Of a stretch of DNA of 64,000 nt, positions 39,645-51,700 are shown piece by piece; positions within the stretch are counted from its first letter, which is position 1, and every line of letters starts with the position of its first letter. The DNA lies in NCBI RefSeq assembly GCF_901709675.1, contig NC_051087.1:3242001-3306000 (forward strand). The letters run 5' to 3'. Origin of the DNA: Syngnathus acus (taxonomy: Eukaryota; Chordata; Actinopteri; Syngnathiformes; Syngnathidae). The position numbers and the translations under genes are program-made. Below the pieces are notes generated by a model. That model was not told the origin of the DNA, searched no databases, and saw nothing but the letters and a program-made list of their open reading frames with translations.

Positions 39645-42230
39645 GGCAGCGAGAAGGTTGGCGGAGGAGAGAGGTGAGCTGTCGAGGCCTTTCAAATTGA
39701 CATTGGGGTCAGACCGATGACACTAGGTCGCCTTTCAAACTGGCCCTCTCTCTGATGACCTGGAGGGCTGCATGCCGTCAGCTGCACGGATGACGATGCT
39801 CGTCTGTGGGACACACACACACACACACACGTGAACATGTGAACAAACAGACACACACAATTATAAGAGTTCCAAAGAATGGTTTTGCTTTATTGTAGTT
39901 ATTTGGCATTTTGTGTGGAGGGGAATTCAAGATTTCTCTTGACAGAATCGCAGATGTTGTTCCCTTTGGGGTTTTATTTCAAAAACATTTCTACCGTTTA
40001 ATGAATGACTTTTTGTCGCATTGTGTCCGCATGAGAACAGGCTTGTCTTTTCACGACCGGTACAAACTTTAAAGACAAACCTCCCTCTCCAGTTCTTTCG
40101 GGTCACCATCACGCCCTCACACTGACGCCATTTTGCCGTTTCTCCACAACACCTTGCAATCGCACAGCGCAGCTATGTAACACAATCTTAACCCAAACAT
40201 TTTCTCACACACCTCAGTAGCCCACTGGCCAATTGAGGGTTCCGCAGAGGAAGATGCCAAATTAAAAAAAATACAAATGTAGAGCAGGAGGGGACGTTCA
40301 GGGCCACAAATGTGTTTAGTTTAGAAAGAATGTGAAGAAATCCTCAAATCTCAAAAGCCTTCCAACATGCTGGAGTTGGTCAAAACTCATTTGGTCAGAA
40401 TCCTTGTCAAGAATCAATAGCTCACTTTTTGTTTACAAAACAGCACATCATATTTTACAACGTTTTTTTGTTACCCTTCACTTTTTTTGTGCTAGCTCAA
40501 CACAGTCTGGATTCTTTTCTGTAAATCTTGGAATGAAAATCTGTAAAGCAAGGCAATATTTTCACAAGCATCTTGTCATGAGGCAAACATCCCACTGTCA
40601 CTGTCAAACGTAGCCAGGTCGAGTTGAGTTCAGCAGAATCGTTTTTCAAAAGAAATAACATATTTCTGTACTGAAGTTCACCGGTTTATGGAAATGGTCA
40701 ACTAAACCGTAAAGTAGCGCTTTGTAGCCATTGAACTGGCCGGCTATGGCGACTGCTGTTGTGCAGCAATTTGGCCTAATCTGCTGACACGAGAGCAAAC
40801 ATCTGAAGAGTGTTCCTCCAGTGTGAAACAATGCTGGCGTCCAAATTTATTGCACCACTTCTGTGGCCTGACACATGACTTAGTGTTTTTTGCAGGGAAC
40901 GCGCGTCGACGGTAAACAGCAGTTTCGACGCTAACCAGTCATTAGCAGGGCAGCCACGCCCGAGTCGCCTCTTCCTCCCACCATTCTTAGAAGGGGGGAT
41001 GTAAGTATTGCGCGAGTCAACAATTTCTTTTCAGCAGGAAATTTACACCCAATTGATTTTTTTTCTTTTCTTCATTCATCTTCTGGTTGGGTTTGTGCAG
41101 ATAAAGTGGCATCTCTAACACAAGAGGCAGGAAGCTCCTACTTTGAGCAAGTAACATCTGTATTATTGGATCCTTTTAGCCATTGACTCACCCCGACACA
41201 TGCAGCCACATGCCACGGGGAAGTCGGATGGACACCAATGCCGTGGGTTGAATGGGAGAACTTTTCAAGAAAGACAGATTTGAGGAAAGCAAATCTAACA
41301 TGGGAAGTCCACAAAGCAAACATGCGGATCGGATGATTTCGCATCCCTCCATGGGTGTGATAACCAATTTGTGTGGCCTAGAACCTCAGATGAGTATCAA
41401 TTTATGTATATACTTATTCCAATTCAATTGTGCAGAAAAAAAAAAGTTCCACAAGGATATTGTAAAACATTTTTTTGAGTTTTCAAAAAACTCCAAAACA
41501 ACGGAATGAATATTCTTGGCAAAAACATGATGCAATAAAACAATTCAATTGCTATAGTTTGGAAGGATAGCAAATCTCATTGTCATATTCAGCAAATATG
41601 ACAATGAGATTTGCATCTTAGTAATAGTCTTCTGCTATTCAGGGTCAAATCTACAAGCAGTTAAGCAGTACGTCTAGCTATATAATAATTAGCTTTGGTT
41701 TAAAATTAGTTATTGATGCTACAGCCGACGCTCAAAACAACAACCTGTGTCCTTATCAAGGCACATTGGAGTCTTGAAGAGAAAAGAAAAAAAAAAAAAG
41801 AAAAAAAAATCGATCTTAAAACGTTCCGCGTACAGAAGCACCTCTGACACGCACGACAAAATTAAAGTGCGCCTTACCATAAAAGGCAATAAAACCAGTT
41901 TCGCCCAAAAATGTTCATTTATAACACACGCAAAATAAAGAAATGAACGATAGTCACCTTTGTTGGCTCCTTTATGCTCAATCTTCGAGTAAATCCACAG
42001 AAGACGTCGAGCTAGCAAACAAAGTACCTGAAAGTACCTGCAGGGTCACCTCCCGCAAAGAAGAAGCTGCGACGACCCACAAAAATGTGACGGCAAATAC
42101 GACACAAAATAACATTTGGTTCCAATTCAAGCGAGGTTCGATGTTGAATTGTTGCCAGAAACTCCGAAACGTCCTCGGGCCAACCTGTCTGCCTGCTTCC
42201 GGGAATTGTTTGCGCTCTCCTGTCGTTACC
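39645..42230. other. lpar2 upstream region (probable 5' intron)
   Basis: No coding exon is recognised. If the promoter candidate at 42.3 kb is right, this is the first lpar2 intron. It includes a short (AC)n tract at about 39,809-39,830 and a perfect 20-bp hairpin at 41,570-41,614. Confidence 0.45.
41570..41614. repeat. Perfect 20-bp inverted repeat, 5-base loop
   Basis: GCAAATCTCATTGTCATATT is followed by CAGCA and then the exact inverse AATATGACAATGAGATTTGC. The pairing stops at both outer edges. A fully perfect stem is unlike an animal microRNA precursor, which is longer and has mismatches. It may be a tiny MITE remnant or a palindrome made during DNA repair. Confidence 0.85.
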
Positions 42231-42400
42231 TGCACGCCGGGCCAGCGCTCACTGACTTTGGGTTGTAAGGGGCGGAAAGGGCGCGGCAGGATCCACCGCT
42301 GGCCGCTTCCCCCGCCTCCTTTGCCTCCTTCAAGAGGGGGATGTATCTTGGCCGGTGCTCTAGCTCCGCCTACAAAAGGCGCATCATTGGCTGAGCGCGA
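42231..42400 (-). promoter_or_regulatory. lpar2: lpar2 promoter and untranslated exon 1 candidate
   Basis: A CpG-rich patch on the minus strand has a CCAAT box (ATTGG at 42,386-42,390 on the plus strand), a GC box (AGGCGGAGC) just downstream, and then a splice donor CGTGCAG|GTAACG at about 42,231. This is a typical layout for a promoter plus untranslated first exon. Its assignment to lpar2 is inferred from orientation and the lack of another minus-strand gene in between. Confidence 0.5.
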
Positions 42401-45400
42401 TGCCGACCACCAATGATACGTTGACCTTGGATTGAGTGACAGTTGGTGGTTGGCGGGCTCTACTAAAGCGAATTATTGAAGTCGATGCAAAGTGAAAATA
42501 TGTTATGAAAAACCTACTGAAAAATAGCTTTAGTAAAATAAATAAATAGGAAAAAAGCTTGAAATCTGAACAATCATGCTCCAGTGTACACTTTGAAATG
42601 CCCACTTCAAACCACATCTATTTTTTTTTTTTACAACCTACACAATTATGTTTAAGCCAATCACAATACACAGGGAGGTGAAAAAGTAGTTATATGAGAC
42701 AGAAACCACACAATAGTTTCTAGTGTTTGTTTTAATATATATATATATAAAAAATAAAGTGTTCGTGTCAGGGCTAATACTGTCATGACAACAATGATGG
42801 TAAAAGAAGAGGAAATACCAGAATGACAACAGATGTGAAGTGAGTGAGAAGAAGCGGGGGGGGGGTTGTGGGTGTCAGTGGGGAAAATGCAGTTATGTTT
42901 CCTGTTTATAAAAAAGTGCCAAATATGACAGCCGCAATACGTGCCGTGTGTACGTGTGTGTAGAATGGTGCCGTTAAAGTATTTACACTCGTTTCTCTGG
43001 GCGGTCGCCACGGCAACAGGAGATGCAGAGTGGCTGCCTTCATGCCTTTTGATACCCAAGTGGTATCCTTCATTTGGCAGATGAGGCGCATCAATAGAAG
43101 TGGAAATTGAATTTAGAGAGCACTAAAAATGACATATTGGTTATTGCTGAAAAAAGAAGGGCTCCATTGTAAACTTTAATGCGCTATTGTTTCAACATGA
43201 GCTACATCAGTAGTTCCAAGTTGGAGTTGAAGTCATTCCACAGTCCTGTAGCTGGCAGCAATGAGCGATACAAACTAACTGATCTTTGTTCATTTTGTAA
43301 TATAAGCAGACTTCTACCAAGCAAATATATGTAACCCTTAGGTTCGATTGACACTTGAAAGGATACCATGGATTAATTTGTGTGTTTAAAACTGCCACTC
43401 GAGTACTTTTGGAGATTGAGAAGCAGCAGGGGTCCGATGAAAGCCAAATGACTTGAGAGTGTGTGGCCATTTTATCATTGTTATTTTATGTGCTCTTAAG
43501 CAATGTGTGACTCATATGTTGTTTGCAAATGTGAGTTTGAGGATCACATGCGGAACTCCTTTAATGTCATCTGGAATAGATTTTAGGGAGGGTCTTGATT
43601 GACCTCATCATTGACTTAGATGCCGCCCCCCGAGCACTTCCTAATGGCATCGCCGGGAAGAGTGCAACGCTTGCGAGCAGATTGTGTGTAAACCCCCCGC
43701 ATACTTTCCACTCTTTCAAGATGACATCACACACATCCTGAGACTCTTGAATGGATGCAGACCTCGTGTGGTTGATGGAGCAATGTTGATGAGCATTCCA
43801 ATGCGAGAGCTGGATCAAAATAGGTTGCCATCACAAACACATTTTCACTTTTTGGATTGACACTGTCAGAGAGATGTTGATTGAACAGTACAGTGAGATA
43901 CCTATTGAATTTATTCCTTGACCATGCTTGGAACTCAAAACACACTTTGCCCACCCCCCTCCCCTAAAAAAAATACTTGGGGTTAAAAAAAACTCTTGTT
44001 GTATACTGCACTTTATAAATACTGAACATTTAAATGGAGGACGACACTTAAGGGCCGATTATCCGCGCCGTAGATTTTAATGGCCTAAAAAGATCAAATA
44101 CATAATAAAATATATGGTTTTTGGTAGCCCAAAATGTGTACTACAGTATGAAGTTATTAATGTGAATATTCTTGTGAGAGGGATGCTTAAATCTAAATTT
44201 ACTGTGCCACTTTGTGAGAAGATAATGGTGTGTATCTGGTTGCGTTCCTTTTATGCTTCCACTACAATTAGATGTACTAGATAATATAAAACAACCCACC
44301 ATATATATGAATGTTGACACAGCTGAGCAATAAGTAAAGAGAATATTTGTATGTAGCAGGTCAATGTAACGCAATGACGTAATATGTTTCGCAACAGCAC
44401 ACCCACCGGATTGATGCGATCACCACAGTAACTATTTAACCAATAGAGATGACAAAAACCCCAAACACTATTTTTTTTTATTTTTTTTTTTTAAAAATAT
44501 TACTTTAATACTTTTCTTAAAAAATTTCCATAGACTGAAGATTAATCTATTGACGTCAATGCCTCACTTGTCAACATACTAACAAGATGGTTCTGGATAA
44601 AATGAATCAGCTGGGGGGGGGGGGGGGGAAAGGCATATGAAGGGAAGAACTGACAAAAAGTCCAATAACAAGCAAGTAAGAAAAGGTGGAGGTGGTGGCG
44701 GGATTAATTGGTTAGAATGTTGAAAACACTCATAAGTGTGCAGGCCAGAAAGCCGAATCACAATGGAAACGCTTCAGAAAAAGAAAAACCCACAAAGTGG
44801 TGTAGGCGGGTGTCATGAGTAGGCGGGTGAAACGACTTAAAAAGCCTTTGACATTAGCGTGACAGAAAACGAATAGGAAGTGGGTGTAAAAGAGCGAAAG
44901 TGCAAGAAGACGAGCAAAAAAATGCTGCGCAAATATTTGGATTCCTAAAAGGGGAAAAGGGGGTCAGAAAAAAATCAAATTAAATCAAACCTTTCTTAAA
45001 AAGTGAAAGAGTGTGAATGTACTTTCAGAACTCAACAGTTTGGGCATAGATTGTGCCCGTGGTGGGAGGAACGAAAAAAAAAATGGCAATGGCATCATAT
45101 TTTTTTTTTTTCTTTACAGAAAATTCTACAAAATAAAAGCACTCAAGATTGCCCCGGGACCCCCCCCCCCCACCACACTGCAAACACAAACCCAACTCCT
45201 CCTATGTTCATTTACGTTCCCTTGTCTTTGTATAGAATATATATTTACGTATCTATTTAGATATAATATGTCAGAATTTGTAGGGCGTGGTCAAAGACAA
45301 TACAGGCCAGAGCGCTATGGCAGAGAGGACACACTCGAGGCTTCTGGGGTCTGTTGGGTGGGGTTGTGGGTGAGGGGGGGGCTGTGCCGCTGTGTCCTGA

Positions 45401-45782
45401 GAAAACTAGCCCAACAAGTTCGAGGCCATCTCGGAATAACACAATTAAAAGAGCAGGGAACGTCAAAAGTCCGTGCACCTTTTAAAACATTCTATTTCTT
45501 TGATTTAAATCATTTCCTTAACCCTCGACCATCACTCTTGCCTTTTAAAGGACTCTTTTTTTTTTTTTTTTTTCGGAACTCCATTTTCTCAGCCAACTAT
45601 ACATATCACGTCAGACACCAAAACGTATCTGCGTTCTGAGGGAAAAATATGGCGTAAAATAGGGGACAAGTACCATATAGTCCATATACGGAGGTTCATG
45701 TGGCAATGGGGGCATGTATATTAGCTCATGGCGTCAGTGTGTGCATGCGTAGGTCCTTCTCACACATCGCTGCTCTTTCCAC
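42401..45782. other. Intergenic region and brd4 3' UTR
   Basis: The part next to 45,783 should be the brd4 3' UTR (minus strand). Elsewhere there are runs of G, C and T (for example near 44,613 and 45,163), a short (TA)n at about 42,737-42,750, and a dispersed-repeat fragment at about 43,885-43,950. No gene is recognised. Confidence 0.45.
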
Positions 45783-48700
45783 TCAGAAGAGATTCTCTTC
45801 AAAAATGGCCATCAAGTCGCTCTGGAAGTTAATGTCAATGGTGTCAGCCATCTGCATAAGAGAAGAGATCATGGCTTAGAAGGTACCCAACGCAGGCACG
45901 GTGAGAACATGCCAATGATGATTACTTTTTTTTTGCCAAAGCGGTCATACAATTTACTTGTTAATTGATTGATATGACAGTATACCACTATTTACACAAC
46001 ATTAAGGCCCTACATTGATTTGTTCCAATATTTGACAAAATGTTTTCTTGGTTACTTACCGCCTCCCTCCTCCGCCTCTCCTGCTCACGACGGCGCGCCA
46101 TCTCCCTCTGCTGGTCGAGGGCGTTTTGCACGGCCGAGGAAGTCGGGGAGGGCGCCGGAGGTGGGATGGGAGGAGGCTGCAGAGAGTGAGTAGGCGGGGT
46201 GGAAGCCGGGGGTGTGGGCGCGAGGGGCGACGGCTGCTGCTCTTGCCGTCGGCGGGTGTCTTCCTGCGCCCGGCGAGCATGCTCCACGCTGTCGTCGTCG
46301 TGGCTGTGGAACAACACAATGAGCTAGAGCGACTGTGACCAACGTGAGCCCCCGCAGGACACATTGCACCCATTCCGTTATGTAAAAAATGATATAAAAC
46401 GATTTAAATATTTTAGAAAATATATTTATTCGGTTTTAATTAAATTTGTAAACTGTCAAATATTTTAAAATGTATCGACTTTGATTGTAATCTAATTCAT
46501 TGTAATTGTTTTGTTTTTTTAATTTGTAAATTGTAAAATATTTTAAAATGCATTGAATATCATTGTAACCCAATTCATTATAAAAGTAAAAAACAATTCA
46601 AATTTAGTATTTTATTTGAAGTTTAAGTAATTTATAAATTATAAAGACAAAATATAAATACAATAAAAAAAGAGATTTGACCCAATGAGGCTTTTAAAAT
46701 CGATTTATATAATATTGGTAATCAATTTATGAACAATAATATCGGGCCCTCACTGTTGGCGAGGGTTATGGACCAGGCCAGCCTACGAATAGTGAAGATT
46801 CGAATTTAATTCGACAGTCATTGAGAAAGCCCCCCGCCCCAACTACAAAAAAATTTTCAAACTCAGTTTCTTAATTCAGAATTTGAACAAAGTCTCATTC
46901 AAAATGAATGACACTTTTTAAAATAATTTCTCATTATTTAAAAAAAAATACAAAAAAAACCCCCCATTCTTCATTACCTGCTTTTTAGGAAAGAGATTAC
47001 CAAGTGCTATCTGCTGGTTATCTAGTTACTTGTTCCAAAACGATGACTTATTTACAAATAATGTATCTTTGCGTGACGTACTATGATGGACAGAACTAAT
47101 GCTAGTCTACTTGAGTTCACAGAGGGTGCTATTTAGCGACGCGACAGCTGTGTGGTTTTTCACTTAAAAAATGTGAGCCTTGGGGCTCAATATATTTTGG
47201 GCACCACTGGTCTCCAGTGACATGCTGTGACCTACCGCAGTTTCTCCTGCTCCCTCCTGGCCTGTTGCGCTTGAGCCTTCAGTTGCCTCTCTCGTTCCTC
47301 CTTCTCCCTGGCCGCCCGTCGAAACTGCTCAAAACTGTCGCTGGACGAGCGGACGGCTGACGCCGGCGTTGATTGAGACCTCTGGGAGAAACTGGCCCAG
47401 GAGCCCATGTTCTTTAACTTCACATCCTGGAATATATATATATTTTTTTAAGATATTAGTTGGTATATGAAGCACTGACTTCAAATATTCTTTAAAGAAA
47501 AAGTGCATTCATCATGCTGCCGAACATACCGGCGTCCTCTTGGACGCTGTGGGCGTTTTGGGCTCTTGCTTGACTTTGGTGTCCTGCTGAGGGCAGGCTT
47601 GCACCAGGGAGTCTGGGAGGCGGGAACTGGGACGAGAAGCATCCAATGACTTGCCTTCTAATCCTGACGGAGGCAAATGAGGAAAACAACAAGCCAAGAT
47701 GTAACATTCAATCAAATGTTTTCGTAGAGAGATAATCGTGAGCAAAAAACACGCAGGAGTATTATCGGATTTCCGAAAACAGCGTCTGCTTAACGGCCTT
47801 CTCAGACTACATGACTTTCTTTTTTTGGTCATTCACCAAGGTCAGGCTGTCAGAGTACAAGATGAATATCGTTCTGTCTTGTCACAACGCAAGTCAGTCA
47901 CCAACCAGACCAAGGTGCAGATGTTGTGAGTTTGAGTAAAGCTTTGGCCTTTCTGTGTGGCGTCATCGTTGGAGGATAAGTCGCGGCTGACCATTTGTTT
48001 CACTTGCCGCTTAATAATTCTCGAAAAACATGACCGGAAATTCTACGAGCCGACGGCACCGTGACGTGTTCGTGCTGATGTAGTTATTGGCTATGACATT
48101 GAGAATTGGAGGGAAGAATCATTTCAACAAAAACACTTAAGATCGAAAGTGCTGCACTTACTATTTTTGCTGTCGTGTTTTTGTGAGTCAAGGCGCATGG
48201 CGGGGCTGAACGGGGGAGGAGTTAGCACCGGCGAGGGGGGCGGTTTCTCCTCTTTTACCAAGTCAGAACTCTGGTCCTAAATAAGAGAAAAAACACACAC
48301 ACGCAGTAAGCTTAGTCGTAAAGCGTTTTTAGGGCCAGTGAAACAATGACGGACGTTTTTCTCGATTTGCGAGGGGGACTGTTGTCCTGTCGTCTGGAAC
48401 TGAGGCATCAAGGGGCAGTGCATCATGAGTGGAGAGGGACTGTCACGCCGCAGGCAACCTGCAAGAGCAGCCGCTATTGACAATGTGAATTCAACTGAAT
48501 ACTGACTGAATGTGAATTAAAACTACTGTCCATCTTACCAGTAGAAAACTGTTCGGCCTTGAAGCGTGGCGAGGGCTGCTGCTGCTGCTGCTGCAGTTGT
48601 TGTAGCTTCTGCTGAAGGCTCACCCCCTTATGCTGCTGCACCGCTGCGGCCAGAGCGTGCGGGTAGGACTGCTGCGTGTGGCCGTGGGCCGTGCCGTGAC

Positions 48701-51700
48701 GATGCATGGTCGTGGGGGCGGAGGTCATCGCGGCTTGCATTGATGGTCCCAGCTGAGCCGACGACTGCAGCGGTTGAACCAGGCCGGACGTCCGCGGTTG
48801 AAAAGACTGCAGAAAGCTTTGCACTTGGCTGAGGGACGGCGTATCCGCGCTGGTGGGTGCGGCTTCCTCGTCGTCTTCCAGTAGGGCCTGGGGTGGCTGA
48901 GCGGAGAGCGTGCCCAGGATGCCGTGCGATGGCGGCGAAGGTACGCGGGGCCGTGAAGCGGGCTGGGGGGGGAGGGGGGCGGAAAGCGAGCTCTGAAGCT
49001 GAGGTGACGGCGTGGGGGGAGAGAGGAGCGAGGAGGGAGGCGGATGAGAGTTCTTGGGAGGAAGCGGTGCTGCGTGGCTGCTAGGTCGTGCTGGCTGCTG
49101 GGGAAGTGCGCTATGGATGGCTGGAAATAAAGAAAAGAATAAGGAGAACGTCTAAAGACGTTCAGATCCGAGATCCGGTGCAAGGGCTGAATAGTCATCC
49201 GTCCGTTCATCGCACCCCTAACTGCAAAATGGCACTGACCTGGTGAGGGTGTGATGGGACGTTGGTTCAGGAAGAGGTGCGTCTCAGTAGGTGTGGGTCC
49301 AACAGGCGCGGTGGCATTGAGGAGGCCAGATGTGAGCGGCGGACAAACAGCTGTGATGACTGGGCCAGGCTCGCAGTTGGGCTGAGTTAGGTGAGGGTTC
49401 ATAAAGTGGGTCAAGGGGTCAAACGCGGCGCTTAACAGCTGGGAAGATTCCAAAGCAGGGACAGGGGCGGTGGGGGCAGGGACGGGAACGGGGACCGACA
49501 CAGGGACAGGGGGCGGAGCGACGTATGGGAATTTGGATTGGACCATTTGAGGCTGCGGCGTGCAGGGGCCAGTAACGGTGGTGATGGGCTGCCGCTGCTG
49601 CTGCGTCCTCTTGGTGTCCTTGTTGGACAGCGTCTTCTGCTGCTTGGGAACCAGCCCCGCTAAACAGAAATAGTCCATTTAAAAGCATTTCAAGAAAACA
49701 ATAAAACTGGATCATATTTATTTTTGGTACCATTGTCAGAGTCTTCACTATCAGAGGAGTCACTGGTGCCCGAAGATGAAGATCCCGTCTTCAACTTTGT
49801 GACGTTTGTCATTTCCAGGGGCTTTTCTACAGCATACCAAACATTTTCATTTTCATTCCAGAGCAATCATTTCATTTATTAAAAAAAAAAATAGTATTAT
49901 ACCCTCAGACACTTAAAACCGTGCATTTTAGAGTGACCTTTTAATGATGGCACTTGTTGTGGGCAGCTTGCAGCACATTGTGGTCACACAAGCTTACTGT
50001 TCATTTTATCTTAAGAATTCGTGGCTGGTGTCGGCAGCCTCCACATTTAAAAAAAAAAAAAAAAAGCCTACCTGAGGACTTCTTTTTCCTCTTGAGGCAG
50101 CTCGATACGTATTTTTCCAGCTCCCGGAGCGTGGAGGGCTTCAGCGTCTCAAAGTCGATCTCGATCTCGTCCGGGTTGGAGTTTTTCATGGAGGGCTCTC
50201 GGGTCTGGATTATGTGCACAACTCTGCCCAGCTTGTCACCGGGCAACTTGTTGATGTCGAGACTCAGCTGGCGCTTCTCTTCGTACGACATGGGTTTGCC
50301 TCCGACGGCTGGCGCGCTCCCGAACAAGTCTGGTGAGGGCACGGAGCTTTTTTTGTAGTCAATTTCCACAGATTCATCCGCTTCGTTCAACGACAACGGA
50401 AATTTCGGAACGGTGAGCTAGCATGCATACCCATGTCATCTTCTGCTTCGAGGGAGGCTGACGGGACGAGAGGCGTTGGGGCGCTCTGAGGGGCCACAGC
50501 GGGACGACTGTTTTTGATGCCTTCTTTCTTACTGCGATTCATAAACGCATCAGATGATTAGACAATGCATCATTTCCCTTTGAAATGTGTTCATAAGCGT
50601 GTCATAAGGGAATAAGTCACAATGTGTAATACGACAAGGCTGGCTATTTTCTATAAATATGGGAAGCGCAAAAAAAAAAAAGAAGAAAAGAAGTCAAGCC
50701 AACCAAAATAAATTGTGGCCAAAGTATGGTAGGGAAAAAGAAACCGTTTATCCATTTCTTATGCCATTTCCAGTCAATTCTGTAATTCGCTGATCACTCA
50801 GATTTTCAATAATCAAAACTGACTGCTATCCACCGTGCTGTCAAAACTACCGACCCAGGCTTCTTCCTCTCCTTCTTGGAAATGAGCAACTCTTTGCTGT
50901 TTTTGCTCTTCTTGGAAACGTGAAGCACGGCAGGCTCGGCGAGTTCCTCCGCTCCCATTTTCTTCTTGTGCTTTTCCTTCTCCTTTTTCTCCCTCTCTTT
51001 CTTTTTGGGCTTGCAGACCTGAGGCTGAGAGAGCGCGGCCAGTTGCTCGTGTACGGCTTTGAGCTGCAGAAAACACAATGAAATGTGGTTGGAAAAAATC
51101 ATAAGGCACAGCCTCACTTACAAACCCAATCCTAAAATGGGTTCTCGAACCCAGTGTAGTGGCAAATGCACTTTTTTGTGTTTTGTGAAATAATTCATTT
51201 GCAAAATGTACATGTCGGTAAATGTCTGAATAGAAATAGCACCAAACAAAAAAAAATTAAGTTGTTTGGGACTAAAGGACTTTTCTGGTCTGACTACACC
51301 CTTGATTTGTTTTCGTTCGGTGCTGTTTCTATTCAGACTATACTATTTGCAAGCGAAGTATATTTTGTAAACACATGCACGCTTGTGACGATCCGTGCTC
51401 CCATTGGACAGCAATGACCAGGGCGGTAACACAGCACAGACCCGGAAATGGCGGAAAACATGCGAGTCAGGTCGGAATAAACCCTTTAACAATACTGAAG
51501 AAATAAATCACACTTGCGTTGTGCCACCAACTCTTCAGAAATGTAAGGTGTGCGATACGGTAAACGATAATTTAATGAAATCATTTGAATATTTTTGCCG
51601 CTTTATTTTTAACGGTTGTTAGTTCAGTGATTGGAAAGCCAAATTGTTTTTGAGGTGTTAAAAGATTTAAAAAAAAAAAAGAAAACACCGCTTTAACCTG

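Noticed and set aside
48725-49678. Long 317-codon open frame on the minus strand
   Set aside because: It starts in the intron before a brd4 exon, follows that exon in frame, reads through the next intron and then continues in the wrong frame of the following exon. Only the brd4 exon part is real.
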